Positions 36,575 through 44,915 of a stretch of DNA of 64,000 nucleotides are shown piece by piece. The notes below the pieces were generated by a model. The model ran no database searches. It saw only the letters and a list, made by a program, of their open reading frames with translations, and was not told the DNA's origin. Both the position numbers and the translations under genes were made by a program. This DNA is from Paracoccaceae bacterium (GTDB lineage: Bacteria > Pseudomonadota > Alphaproteobacteria > Rhodobacterales > Rhodobacteraceae): NCBI GenBank assembly GCA_020622085.1, contig JAHRYM010000001.1, positions 186,001-250,000 on the forward strand, read 5' to 3'. How positions within the stretch are numbered: position 1 is the stretch's first letter; the number at the start of each line of letters is the position of its first letter.

Positions 36575-37042
36575 TCAGGCGATCTCGAAAGTGCCGTCGA
36601 TCTCGACTGGCACGTTGAGCGGCAATGAGTTCACTCCGACGCCGACGCGCGTATGACACCCGTCCTCGCCGAAAATCTCGGCCATCAGGTCCGAGGCGGC
36701 ATTCATCACCCGCGAATGATCGAGAAACGCCGGGGTACAGTTGAAGAAGGCATTCAACCGGACCACCTTGCGGACGCGGTCAAGATCGCCGTCGCAGGCC
36801 GCGCGCAACTGCGCCAGCACGTTCAGCGCGCAAAGGCGCGTTGCCGCCTCGGCCTCCTCGACTGATACAGTTTCACCGATCCGCCCGACATAGCGGAGCT
36901 TGCCGTCTAGGAAGGTCACTTGTCCGGCGACGACCACATGATTGCCCGTCAGCACATAGGGCTGGTAGCTGGCAACCGGAACTGGTGGTTCCGGAAGGGA
37001 AATTCCTAATTGCGCAAGTCGAGCCTCGATTCTTCCGGCCAT
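36575..37042 (-). CDS. RidA family protein (YjgF/YER057c/UK114)
   Basis: 155 residues. It has the RidA core VVVAGQVTFLDGKLRYVGRIGETVSVEEAEAATRLCALNVLAQL (shown in part) and the end RVGVGVNSLPLNVPVEIDGTFEIA. The arginine in TRVGVG fits the substrate-binding position of the family. RidA proteins hydrolyse reactive imines/enamines, or act as pathway-specific deaminases. Its place next to EthD and a redox operon suggests it handles an imine or enamine intermediate of the local pathway. Confidence 0.88.
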   Translation of the reverse strand: MAGRIEARLAQLGISLPEPPVPVASYQPYVLTGNHVVVAGQVTFLDGKLRYVGRIGETVSVEEAEAATRLCALNVLAQLRAACDGDLDRVRKVVRLNAFFNCTPAFLDHSRVMNAASDLMAEIFGEDGCHTRVGVGVNSLPLNVPVEIDGTFEIA

Positions 37043-37145
37043 CGCCTTCCCTCCACTGCTGCTAGCGCCGCGTCCTTGCCATGCATTGTCATCGGCTCAG
37101 GGTAAGAGGTGGAGGATTGTTCTGACAAATTAAAACGAAGCCGTG

Positions 37146-37167
37146 ATTGATAAACAAAAACTATAAG
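37146..37167. promoter_or_regulatory. candidate LysR site upstream of RidA
   Basis: The stretch beginning ATTGATAAACAAAAAC matches 17 of 22 bases with 38114-38135 in the LysR/Fe-S gene spacer. Both lie in promoter regions of the transcription units flanking the LysR gene at 37190, suggesting a shared regulator site. The match is visual; no statistics were run. Confidence 0.4.
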
Positions 37168-37189
37168 TTTGAGTTGCAATCCAAGGCCC

Positions 37190-38101
37190 TCAGTCATCGA
37201 CCTCGCGTGGAACCGCAGAGCGGATATAATCCCAGACTCTCCGCGCCGCCGGCGATAAGGTCTCCTTGCTGCGGCGGATCAAGTGCAGCTGGCGCCGGAT
37301 TACAGGGTCTTTGATTGGTCGGAACACCAGGTCGGTCTCGACCGATGCCGGCCGCGCAAGCGCAGGAAGCAGCGTGACGCCGAGGCCTGCGCGCACCATT
37401 TCGATCATCGTGACCATGACCAGAACCTCACCAGCTGGGGTCGGGCAATGGGCGACGAATTCCGGGCAATCCTGAAGTGCGGTATAGATGCCCGTATCGC
37501 TCGCCATCACGAACAGCCGCTTCTGGTCCACCTGTGCCAGTGACAGGGGGCCCTCGCCAACAGCAAGAGGGTCGTCGCGACGGCAGACCAAGCCGAAACG
37601 GTCGGACACCAGTGGCGTGAACTCTAGTTCTGGCGAGTCGCGCCAGATGTTGCAGATGCCGAATGCCGAGTCGCGCTCGAGAACCTGGCGGTGGACGCCA
37701 CGACCGTTGTCATCGCGTAGCGTGATGCGAATGTCGGGATGACTGTCGTGGAAGGCACGCACGATCGCGGGCATCATCCGCGTAGCCACCGACGGCACCA
37801 CAGCAATCGCTACCCGGCCTCGGCTTTGTGCCGCAGCCATGCGCACGCCGGCAAGAGTCTGGTCGAAGTCATGGATGATTTGCTCGGCTGCCGGCAGCAG
37901 GCCCTCGCCCTGTGCCGTCAGCGCCACCCGCCGTGTGGTGCGGTCGAACAGGGTGACGCCGAGGTGATCCTCGAACTGGCGCACGGTTACTGTCAGCGCC
38001 GACTGCGACAGCAGCAATTTCTCGGCCGCACGCGAGAAGCTCGCATCGCGCGCGACCGCAACAAAAGCGCGCAGGTGTCGCAGCCCGACAGCCGACCTCA
38101 T
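37190..38101 (-). CDS. LysR family transcriptional regulator
   Basis: 303 residues from the ATG at 38101. The N-terminal winged helix HLRAFVAVARDASFSRAAEKLLLSQSALTVTVRQFEDHLG (shown in part) is a standard LysR DNA-binding domain with a periplasmic-binding-like effector domain behind it. It is divergent from the Fe-S oxidoreductase operon (38222 onward) and upstream of RidA-EthD on its own strand, so it probably controls one or both. Two similar AT-rich sites lie in the two promoter regions. A TTG 10 codons earlier is a less likely start. Confidence 0.9.
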   Translation of the reverse strand: MRSAVGLRHLRAFVAVARDASFSRAAEKLLLSQSALTVTVRQFEDHLGVTLFDRTTRRVALTAQGEGLLPAAEQIIHDFDQTLAGVRMAAAQSRGRVAIAVVPSVATRMMPAIVRAFHDSHPDIRITLRDDNGRGVHRQVLERDSAFGICNIWRDSPELEFTPLVSDRFGLVCRRDDPLAVGEGPLSLAQVDQKRLFVMASDTGIYTALQDCPEFVAHCPTPAGEVLVMVTMIEMVRAGLGVTLLPALARPASVETDLVFRPIKDPVIRRQLHLIRRSKETLSPAARRVWDYIRSAVPREVDD

Positions 38102-38113
38102 AGGTGAGCCCCC

Positions 38114-38135
38114 ATTGATAATCGAAACCAATAAA
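38114..38135. promoter_or_regulatory. candidate LysR site in the divergent promoter region
   Basis: ATTGATAATCGAAACC followed by an AT-rich tail; partner of the site at 37146. It lies between the LysR start and the Fe-S oxidoreductase start, the usual place for LysR autoregulation and activation. Confidence 0.4.
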
Positions 38136-38221
38136 TAACATCAACTTTTTCATTTAAAAGATCAAGCTCGGACCGGCATGCTTGGCAAAGGAAACATAGT
38201 CGAGCCGGAAAGGAGAAATCC

Positions 38222-39454
38222 ATGGCGGATCTGAGTGTCGAATTCTCGGGCCTGAAATTGAAAAACCCGATCATCGTAGCCTCGGCCGAACCCAGCAACA
38301 GCGTCGAGAACATCAAAAAATGCATCGACCACGGAGCAGCCGCTGTCATCACCAAGACCATCGGCGACATCCCGGGCATGCGGAAGCTGACCGAGAACTC
38401 GAAATACGCGATCCTCAACGACAAGGGCTCACTGATCCGTGGCAAGGTGCCGCGGTCGTTCGTGTTCTACAGTCGCTCGGGTTATGTCACCGAACCGGAG
38501 CAGAACTGGATTTCCTACCTCAAGGAAACCCAAGCCTATGCGGCGGCAAACGGCTCGCACATCATCGGAAACATCACCTCGGGCACCGTGGCAGGCTGGC
38601 GGGGGCTGGCGCGAATGGTTGAGGATTGCGGCATCCCGATGCTTGAGGTCAACTACCAGTGCCCGCACCCGACCGAACTGGCTGCGGGCGCCGAGGGCGT
38701 CTGGCTGGCCCAGGATCCCAAGGTAACCGCCGAAGTGACCCGCCAGATCGTCGACGCCGTGGACATTCCGGTCATGGTGAAGCTGACCCCGGAGTCGAAC
38801 CGTATTACCGAGATCGCCAAAGCCGCGCTCGATGCCGGCGCCGCCTCGGTCGCGGTCAACAGCCGCTTCGTCGGCTTCGCCGTCGACATCGACAAGGCCG
38901 AACCCTACATCGGCGGGCCGGCCGGGGTCGGCGGGCCTTGGGTCAAATACATTACCCAGCGCTGGGTCAACGAGATATTCGACAGGTTCGGCTGCGACAT
39001 CTCGGGCTCGAACGGCATCTTCGACGCGCGCGACGCAATCGAGTTCATCATGTCGGGCGCAAAGGTGATGCAGGTCGGCTCGGTCTTGATGCTCAAGGGC
39101 ATCGAATGGCTGCCCAAGGTTATCGACGGGATCGAGCGCTTTCTTGACGAGCACGGTTATCCCGACCTCGCCGCGATCCACGGACTTGCTTCCAAGCAGG
39201 CGCTGAAGACCCCGGCCGAAATGTTGTCGATGGAGCCGCTCTACTGCGAGATCGACCGCAACAAGTGCAAGTATCCAACCTGCGACATCTGCGTGCGCAT
39301 GTGCTTCTACGACTCGCTGCACTTCGGCGAGGACCGGGTAATCACCAAGCCCGATACCTGCATCGGCTGCGAGCTTTGCTACAATGTCTGCCCTTTCGAT
39401 GCGATCAGGATGGTGCCGAAGGCCGAGCGTGAAAAGCGCCTTGCCGCCGAATAG
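38222..39454 (+). CDS. dihydropyrimidine/dihydroorotate dehydrogenase-like FMN protein with two [4Fe-4S] motifs
   Basis: 410 residues. An FMN TIM-barrel like PreA/DHOD occupies residues 1 to about 330; NYQCPHPTE carries the cysteine (C147) at the active-site-loop position. A C-terminal ferredoxin domain has C-x4-C-x2-C-x3-C at 349-361 and CxxCxxCxxxCP at 380-391. Unlike ordinary PreA it has SGTVAGWRGLARM and lacks the typical N-terminal SAPP motif, so the substrate may not be uracil. A ferredoxin and a ferredoxin-NADP reductase follow, forming an electron path. GGAAAGGAG precedes the start. Confidence 0.78.
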   Translation: MADLSVEFSGLKLKNPIIVASAEPSNSVENIKKCIDHGAAAVITKTIGDIPGMRKLTENSKYAILNDKGSLIRGKVPRSFVFYSRSGYVTEPEQNWISYLKETQAYAAANGSHIIGNITSGTVAGWRGLARMVEDCGIPMLEVNYQCPHPTELAAGAEGVWLAQDPKVTAEVTRQIVDAVDIPVMVKLTPESNRITEIAKAALDAGAASVAVNSRFVGFAVDIDKAEPYIGGPAGVGGPWVKYITQRWVNEIFDRFGCDISGSNGIFDARDAIEFIMSGAKVMQVGSVLMLKGIEWLPKVIDGIERFLDEHGYPDLAAIHGLASKQALKTPAEMLSMEPLYCEIDRNKCKYPTCDICVRMCFYDSLHFGEDRVITKPDTCIGCELCYNVCPFDAIRMVPKAEREKRLAAE

Positions 39455-39484
39455 CGATTGGCCCGTCAGTAGAAAGGAGCTGCC

Positions 39485-39862
39485 ATGACATTCGTCGTCA
39501 CGGAAAACTGCATCAACTGTAAATATACGGACTGCGTCACGGTTTGTCCGGTGGATTGCTTCTATGAAGGCGTGAACTTCCTGGTAATCCATCCGGATGA
39601 ATGCATCGACTGCGGCGTGTGCCAACCGGAATGCCCCGCGGATGCGATCTTCGCTGATGATGCTGGCGACTACGCGGACTGGATCGCCCTCAACCGGCGT
39701 TATGCCGAGTCATGGCCCGTGATTACCAGTCAGGGCGTTCCCCCCTTGGATGCGGACATGTGGAACGCAAAACCTGACAAGCTGGCCCTGCTTGACCCCC
39801 GTCCGGGCGGCGCCGGGTTTGCAAATCACATCAATCAACCGGCAACGGAAGGAAGAGCTTGA
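39485..39862 (+). CDS. fdxA: 7Fe ferredoxin (FdxA type)
   Basis: 125 residues. Cysteines at 9, 12, 17, 21 and 25 and the [12 protein letters not shown] block at 40-51 give the [3Fe-4S]/[4Fe-4S] pattern of Azotobacter-type ferredoxin I/FdxA. It is 30 bp after the Fe-S oxidoreductase gene and its stop shares a base with the start of the reductase gene, so all three are one operon. It probably shuttles electrons between the NADPH reductase and the FMN enzyme. Confidence 0.9.
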   Translation: MTFVVTENCINCKYTDCVTVCPVDCFYEGVNFLVIHPDECIDCGVCQPECPADAIFADDAGDYADWIALNRRYAESWPVITSQGVPPLDADMWNAKPDKLALLDPRPGGAGFANHINQPATEGRA

Positions 39863-40686
39863 TGACCGAACACATCCATTTCGGCGCCAATGCCATGGCT
39901 CCGGTTCCAGTCACCCCCGATGCCCAGATCGTGACCGCTGTCCGGCACTGGACCGACAGCCTGTTTTCCTTCCGCGTCACCCGTCCGCGCACGCTGCGCT
40001 TCCGTTCGGGAGAATTCGTGATGATCGGGCTCCTGGACGACAACGGCAAGCCGCTTCTGCGCGCCTATTCCATCGCCTCGCCCAGCTGGGACGAGGAGCT
40101 TGAATTCTATTCGATCAAGGTGCCGAACGGCCCGCTGACCAGCCGTCTGCAACACATCCAGCCCGGCGACCAGATCATCCTGCGCCCCAAGCCGGTGGGA
40201 ACGCTGGTTCTGGACGCGCTGTTGCCGGGCGAAAGGCTGTGGTTCCTGGCCACCGGCACCGGCATTGCCCCCTTCGCCAGCCTGATGCGCGACCCCGAGA
40301 CCTATGAACGCTACGAATCGGTCGTGATGATGCATACCTGCCGCACGGTGGCCGAACTGGAATACGGCCGGCAACTGGTGGACGGACTGCGCGATGATCC
40401 GCTGATCGGGGAATATGCCCACAAGCTGAAATATTACGCCACCACCACGCGCGAAGCCTCGCATCGCATGGGCCGCATCACCGACAACCTGACCAGCGGC
40501 AAGGTCTTTGCCGACCTCGGCATTCCGCCGATGGACCGCGCAACCGACCGCGCGATGGTCTGTGGCTCGCTGGCCTTCAACATCGATGTGAAGGCGGTGC
40601 TGGAAGGCTTTGGACTGCGTGAAGGTGCAAATTCCGAGCCGCTGGAATATGTCGTCGAAAAGGCCTTCGTCGGCGACGGCGTCTGA
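39862..40686 (+). CDS. fpr: ferredoxin-NADP+ reductase
   Basis: 274 residues. The FAD motif RAYSIASP, the NADP-binding ATGTGIAPFASLMRDP and the ending YVVEKAFVGDGV match bacterial subclass FPRs of Rhodobacter and Azotobacter type. The ATG at 39862 (after GGAAGAGCTTG) is preferred over the TTG one codon earlier. It would pass electrons from NADPH to the FdxA protein encoded just upstream (or the reverse). This is probably a dedicated second copy for the local pathway rather than the housekeeping enzyme. Confidence 0.9.
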   Translation: MTEHIHFGANAMAPVPVTPDAQIVTAVRHWTDSLFSFRVTRPRTLRFRSGEFVMIGLLDDNGKPLLRAYSIASPSWDEELEFYSIKVPNGPLTSRLQHIQPGDQIILRPKPVGTLVLDALLPGERLWFLATGTGIAPFASLMRDPETYERYESVVMMHTCRTVAELEYGRQLVDGLRDDPLIGEYAHKLKYYATTTREASHRMGRITDNLTSGKVFADLGIPPMDRATDRAMVCGSLAFNIDVKAVLEGFGLREGANSEPLEYVVEKAFVGDGV

Positions 40687-40887
40687 GCGGGACGTCAAGA
40701 GGCCGACGGTATGCCCCCCCCCGACCGGAAGCGGTCGCCAGGCTTTGGGGCTTGTTTCGCTCATGGCTCTTCAGCGCGATGGCACGTGGTTCCCACGACC
40801 ATACAGCCCCAGTTGCGCAAGGCGACGAAGAGTGGACACTCCTGGATGGACGCATTCAGCGATCATGGCCATGACGGTGGCGGGGAA

Positions 40888-41787
40888 TCAGGGGCGGTCA
40901 AGCCCATGCGATTCCGCAAGTTGCCATGCGGTCCGTGCGAACTGGTCGGCAAATGCGTTGGTCAGCGGGCTTTCGACATGACCGGTTCGCCGCCATATCC
41001 CCACAAGGCGGCGGCAGGCGGGATCGTCAATCTGCAATGCGGCCAGTGTGCTCGGCAGGTTCGTGGTTGCAAGTGCGGGAAGCAGCGTCACTCCCATCCC
41101 TGCCTGCACCATCGCCAGAAGCGAGGTGACATTGCGCACCGTGAGCCTCGACTGCCGGGCAAGCCGTTGGAATACTTCGCTGCGCAGGTTGCGGGTGGTT
41201 TCGTTGAGGATGATGTTGACGCCCTCGAGATCCTTCCACCGAACGCCACTGCCGGGCGGGGCTGCAAGTCTGTCGACGCTGCAGACCAGCGCCATCGGGT
41301 CGCTGAACAGTGGTGTGAAACTGAGACCGGCCGTCGGCTCCATCGCGCCTGCGATGCCCAGGTCGGCCTGCCCGGTCTCAACCAGATGGCAGACGTTGGT
41401 GCTGTTGGTGTCCACCAGGTCGATCTGCACCCCGGGCCGGTCGCGCAGAAAGGACTGGAGCGCCGCCGGCATCAGCGTCACCGCGACCGACGGCACCGAT
41501 GCAAGCCGCAGCCGCCCGCGCTTGGCCCTTGCGTGGTCGAGGATCAACTCCATGGACCGGTCATAGTCGCGCAGCAGAAGCCGGGCCGTATCAAGAAGAA
41601 ACTGCCCCGTCTCGGTCATTGCCGACTTACGATCGGTCTGGAACAGCGGCGTGCCCAGATGATCCTCGATCTGCTTCAGCGTCATGGAGAGGGCCGAGGG
41701 CGTGCGCCCCAGCCGGTCGGCCGCATCGCGGATGTTGCCGTGTTCGGCAACCTCGACGAAGACGCGCAGGGCCTCGATGCGAATCAT
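40888..41787 (-). CDS. LysR family transcriptional regulator of the Ldh/betaine operon
   Basis: 299 residues from the ATG at 41787; the longer open frame to 42051 runs antisense through the next gene. The winged-helix motif ALRVFVEVAEHGNIRDAADRLGRTPSALSMTLKQIEDHLG (shown in part) is followed by a LysR effector domain. It is divergent from the Ldh-family gene with 93 bp between starts. Two near-identical AT-rich motifs, at 41794 in this spacer and at 42875 before ProX, are its candidate operators. Confidence 0.9.
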   Translation of the reverse strand: MIRIEALRVFVEVAEHGNIRDAADRLGRTPSALSMTLKQIEDHLGTPLFQTDRKSAMTETGQFLLDTARLLLRDYDRSMELILDHARAKRGRLRLASVPSVAVTLMPAALQSFLRDRPGVQIDLVDTNSTNVCHLVETGQADLGIAGAMEPTAGLSFTPLFSDPMALVCSVDRLAAPPGSGVRWKDLEGVNIILNETTRNLRSEVFQRLARQSRLTVRNVTSLLAMVQAGMGVTLLPALATTNLPSTLAALQIDDPACRRLVGIWRRTGHVESPLTNAFADQFARTAWQLAESHGLDRP

Positions 41788-41793
41788 GACAGC

Positions 41794-41808
41794 TTCAGAA
41801 ATATTGAA
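41794..41808. promoter_or_regulatory. candidate LysR operator 1
   Basis: TTCAGAAATATTGAA lies 6 bp from the LysR start and 72 bp from the Ldh start. It matches 13 of 15 bases with 42875-42889 and has partial dyad symmetry with outer T and A, in keeping with LysR boxes. Confidence 0.55.
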
Positions 41809-41880
41809 ATTCAGGACAGAATTAATCGATTGCTCTGTTGTCGGCAATTCCCATCCTGCCCGAAAGCCAGGAGGAAAAAC

Positions 41881-42882
41881 ATGCCGGCACGTCTGAGCCT
41901 GAATGAAATCGAGGAATTGTCCTTCCGCACGCTGACCCGTGCCGGGGCGGATGAGCGACAGGCCGGCCCGGTGGCCTGCTCGATCCGGCGGGCCGAGGCC
42001 GACGGGGTGCGCTCGCACGGGTTGCTCTACCTGCCGATCTATGCGGCCCATCTGCGGTCAGGAAAGGTGGATGGACGGGCACGGCCGACGGTCGCCCGGC
42101 CAAGGGCCGGCGCGGTGACGGTGGACGCCGCCCACGGCTTCGCCCATCCGGCGATCGCCGCGGGCCTGCCGGTGCTTGCGCAAGCCGCACGCGAGGGGGG
42201 CGTGGCCGCGATGACGGTGCATCGCTCCTACAACTGCGGCGTGCTTGGCCATCATGCCGAGGATCTGGCGCGCGAGGGATTGCTGGCCCTGTGCTTCACC
42301 CATGCGCCGGCCTCGATTGCGCCGGTGGGCGGGCGCACCCCGGTGGTCGGGACCAATCCGGTCGCGCTGGCCGTGCCCGATGGTGCTGGCGGGGTGGGTT
42401 TTGTTCTCGACCAGTCGGCCAGTGTGGTGGCGAAATCCGAAGTGATGCTGCGGGCGCGCCGGGGTGAGCCACTGGAGGAGGGCTGGGCGCTTGACGCCGC
42501 GGGCCAGCCGACGACCGATCCGCAGGCGGATCTTGCCGGGTCGATGCGGCCGGCCGGCGGGGCAAAGGGTTTCGGCCTCGGATTGGTGGCCGAGGTGCTT
42601 GCCTCCTGCCTTGCCGGCGCGGTTTCCAGCCGCGAGGCCAGCCCGTTTTCCGGCGCCGATCCGGTTCCGCCCGCCACCGGCCAGTGCCTGATCGCCTTCG
42701 ATCCCGGCGCCTTTGCCTCCGGGTTTTCCGCGCGGATATCTGCGCTTGTGACGGCAATCTCGGATCAGGCCGGGGCGCGCCTGCCCGGAAGCCGAAGGCA
42801 GCAGGCGCGGCAAAGGACACTTTCCGAAGGGGTGGCGGTCGAGCAGGAGCTTCTGGAGCGGATCAGGCAGGAAGTTCAATAA
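41881..42882 (+). CDS. Ldh-family (malate/L-lactate/imine) NAD(P) oxidoreductase
   Basis: 333 residues. Signatures of the Ldh2/YlbC/MdhC family: the N-terminal EADGVRSHGLLYLPIYAAHL, the nucleotide-site stretch FTHAPASIAPVGGRTPVVGTNP and the KGFGLGLVAEVLASCL segment. Members include L-lactate and ureidoglycolate dehydrogenases and pyrroline/piperideine-2-carboxylate reductases. Beside a betaine transporter and an aldehyde dehydrogenase, a cyclic-imine reductase is an attractive but unproven role. AGGAGG lies just before the ATG. The end overlaps the second candidate operator. Confidence 0.85.
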   Translation: MPARLSLNEIEELSFRTLTRAGADERQAGPVACSIRRAEADGVRSHGLLYLPIYAAHLRSGKVDGRARPTVARPRAGAVTVDAAHGFAHPAIAAGLPVLAQAAREGGVAAMTVHRSYNCGVLGHHAEDLAREGLLALCFTHAPASIAPVGGRTPVVGTNPVALAVPDGAGGVGFVLDQSASVVAKSEVMLRARRGEPLEEGWALDAAGQPTTDPQADLAGSMRPAGGAKGFGLGLVAEVLASCLAGAVSSREASPFSGADPVPPATGQCLIAFDPGAFASGFSARISALVTAISDQAGARLPGSRRQQARQRTLSEGVAVEQELLERIRQEVQ

Positions 42883-42889
42883 TATTGAA
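42875..42889. promoter_or_regulatory. candidate LysR operator 2, upstream of ProX copy B
   Basis: TTCAATAATATTGAA is an inverted repeat (TTCAAT, 3-base spacer, ATTGAA) overlapping the Ldh stop codon. It matches 13 of 15 bases with 41794-41808. It lies 55 bp outside the duplicated block, so copy A of the transporter lacks it. Confidence 0.55.
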
Positions 42890-42979
42890 GTAAGATGAAA
42901 TTGTTTGCGTTTGACTGATGTCGATCTTGCGCCGACGCTCGCTGCAACCACAGCCCCACAAGACCCGACAGGAGGATCC

Positions 42980-43981
42980 ATGAAACACCAGCTGACTTTC
43001 GCCCTTTGTGCCCTGACGGCCGCCATCGCCCTTCCGCAGTCGGCCCGGGCGGCTGATTGCGGCACGGCCGGGCCGGTGACGATTGCGGAGATGACGTGGC
43101 TTTCGGCATCGACGCTGGCCTATGTGACGCAGCACATCCTGAAGGACGGCTACGGCTGCGACGCGCAGATCGTGCCGGGCGACACGGTGCCGACGGCGAC
43201 CTCGATGCTGACCCGTTCGGAGCCGACGATCGCGCCCGAGCTCTGGGTTTCGACGGTGCAGGCGGCCTGGGACCAGATGCAGGAGAAGGGCAACGTCTAC
43301 AAGGCCTCCGACATCTTCGCCGCGGGCGGCGAGGACGGGTTCTGGGTGCCCGACTATGTGCTGGCCGAGCATCCCGAGATCAGGACGATCGAGGATCTGA
43401 AGGCGAACTGGAAGGTGTTCGAGGATGCCTCGAACCCCGGCAAGGGACGGATATACAACGGCCCGCCGGGCTGGGCGAGCGAGGTGATCATCACCAACTA
43501 CTACAAGGCGCTCGGGCTTGAAGATACCTACGAGCTGTTCTCGCCGGGTTCGGGCGAGAACCTCAAGGCCTCGATCGCGCGGCAGGTCGCGCGCAAGCAG
43601 CCATGGGTCGGCTATTACTGGAGCCCGTCGGACGTGGTGGGCAAGTTCCACATGGTCCGGCTGGGCACGCCCGAGGTCGACAGGGCAAAGTTCACCTGCA
43701 TGACCGATGCCAACTGCGCCGATCCGCAGGTGACCGGCTGGCCCACGGGCGAAGTGGCGGTGGCGGTTGTGGCGAAGCTGAAGGAGGAGGCCCCCGACGT
43801 GGCCGAGTTCCTGTCGAAGTTCCAGGTGAAGAACGACGAGATCTCGACCGTGCTGGCCTGGGGTGATGACAACGGCGCCACGCCCGAGGAGACGGCGGTT
43901 CACTTCCTGAAGGACTATCCGAAGGTCTGGACGGCCTGGGTGCCCGCCGATGTCGCCGAGAAGGTGAAGGCCGGGCTCTGA
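42980..43981 (+). CDS. betaine-type ABC transporter substrate-binding protein (ProX/OpuAC-like), copy B
   Basis: 333 residues, same protein as 35148-36149. The ATG at 42980 is set by AGGAGG immediately upstream and by the signal peptide MKHQLTFALCALTAAIALP; an in-frame extension to 42905 is not supported. The mature OpuAC domain has aromatic-rich segments (EMTWLSAST, DGFWVPDY, PWVGYYWSPSD) that could form the aromatic cage used to hold trimethylammonium groups. It lies 97 bp after the Ldh gene, preceded by candidate operator 2, and is followed by ProW and ProV. Confidence 0.92.
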   Translation: MKHQLTFALCALTAAIALPQSARAADCGTAGPVTIAEMTWLSASTLAYVTQHILKDGYGCDAQIVPGDTVPTATSMLTRSEPTIAPELWVSTVQAAWDQMQEKGNVYKASDIFAAGGEDGFWVPDYVLAEHPEIRTIEDLKANWKVFEDASNPGKGRIYNGPPGWASEVIITNYYKALGLEDTYELFSPGSGENLKASIARQVARKQPWVGYYWSPSDVVGKFHMVRLGTPEVDRAKFTCMTDANCADPQVTGWPTGEVAVAVVAKLKEEAPDVAEFLSKFQVKNDEISTVLAWGDDNGATPEETAVHFLKDYPKVWTAWVPADVAEKVKAGL

Positions 43982-43987
43982 TCGAAC

Positions 43988-44017
43988 GCCTTTCTGCAGC
44001 CGCGGCCGTGGAAAGGC
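43988..44017 (+). promoter_or_regulatory. ProX-ProW intergenic hairpin, copy B
   Basis: GCCTTTC pairs with GAAAGGC around an inner GCCGCGGC palindrome, in the 61-bp gap after ProX. There is no T run, so mRNA stabilisation or partial attenuation is more likely than termination. Confidence 0.5.
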
Positions 44018-44042
44018 AACTTTCGCCAGAAAGGATACCTCC

Positions 44043-44915
44043 ATGACATCCGGATTCCCGACCCTGTGGGACAGCCGCAGCTTCGGCCAGGCCCTTGATG
44101 CGGCGTTCAATGCGCTGGTTGCGGCCTGGGGTGAGACGCTCGAATGGTTCTTCATGCCGGTCCTGCGCCTGCTGCGCCTGATGGAACAGGGGTTGCAGAC
44201 GCTGCCCTGGTGGGTCGTGCTGGCCGGGCTGGCGGGTCTGACGTTCTGGGCTTCGCGCAACTGGGGGACCACGGCACTTGTCGGGGTGCTGACGGTGGCG
44301 CTGGGTCTTCTGGGCATCTGGAACGAGGCGATGGCGACGATCGCGCTGATGGTGGTCGCCACGCTGCTGTCGATCGCCATCGGGGTGCCGACCGGGATCC
44401 TCATGTCGCGTTCGGACCGGTTGCGCACCGTCGCCATGCCGGTTCTCGACATCATGCAGACGATGCCGATCTTCGTCTATCTGATCCCCTTCGTGATGCT
44501 GTTCGGGCCGGGCAAGATCCCGGCGCTGCTGGCGACGATCGTCTTTGCGGTGCCGCCGGCGGTGCGGCTGACCGACCTTGGCATCCGCCAGGTCGACGCC
44601 GAGATCCTGGAGGCCTCGCGCGCCTTCGGGGCCTCGCCGCGTCAGCAGCTCTTCTCTGTGCAGCTGCCGCTGGCGCTGCCCTCGGTGATGGCCGGGGTGA
44701 ACCAGACGACGATGATGGCGCTGTCGATGGTGGTGATCGCCTCGATGATCGGGGCCGGGGGGCTTGGCTACCAGGTGCTGCAGGGCATCCAGCGGCTCGA
44801 GGTCAGCCGCGGTCTCATGGCGGGGCTCGGCATCGTGTTCCTGGCCGTCATCTTCGACCGCATCGCGCAGGCGCTCGGCCGACGCATGCAGACCAGTCTG
44901 CATCAGGAGGGTTGA
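44043..44915 (+). CDS. betaine-type ABC transporter permease (ProW-like), copy B
   Basis: 290 residues, identical to copy A at 34214-35086. Multi-helix permease with the cytoplasmic loop VDAEILEASRAFGASPRQQL that docks on the ATPase. It has AAAGGA before the ATG. ProV begins at the next base after its stop codon. This is part of the native Ldh-ProXWV-ALDH operon. Confidence 0.93.
   Translation: MTSGFPTLWDSRSFGQALDAAFNALVAAWGETLEWFFMPVLRLLRLMEQGLQTLPWWVVLAGLAGLTFWASRNWGTTALVGVLTVALGLLGIWNEAMATIALMVVATLLSIAIGVPTGILMSRSDRLRTVAMPVLDIMQTMPIFVYLIPFVMLFGPGKIPALLATIVFAVPPAVRLTDLGIRQVDAEILEASRAFGASPRQQLFSVQLPLALPSVMAGVNQTTMMALSMVVIASMIGAGGLGYQVLQGIQRLEVSRGLMAGLGIVFLAVIFDRIAQALGRRMQTSLHQEG

Noticed and set aside
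40687-40887. Possible gene remnant between the ferredoxin reductase and the second LysR gene
   Set aside because: Short frames exist but none has a ribosome site or recognisable motif; the segment is only 200 bp.
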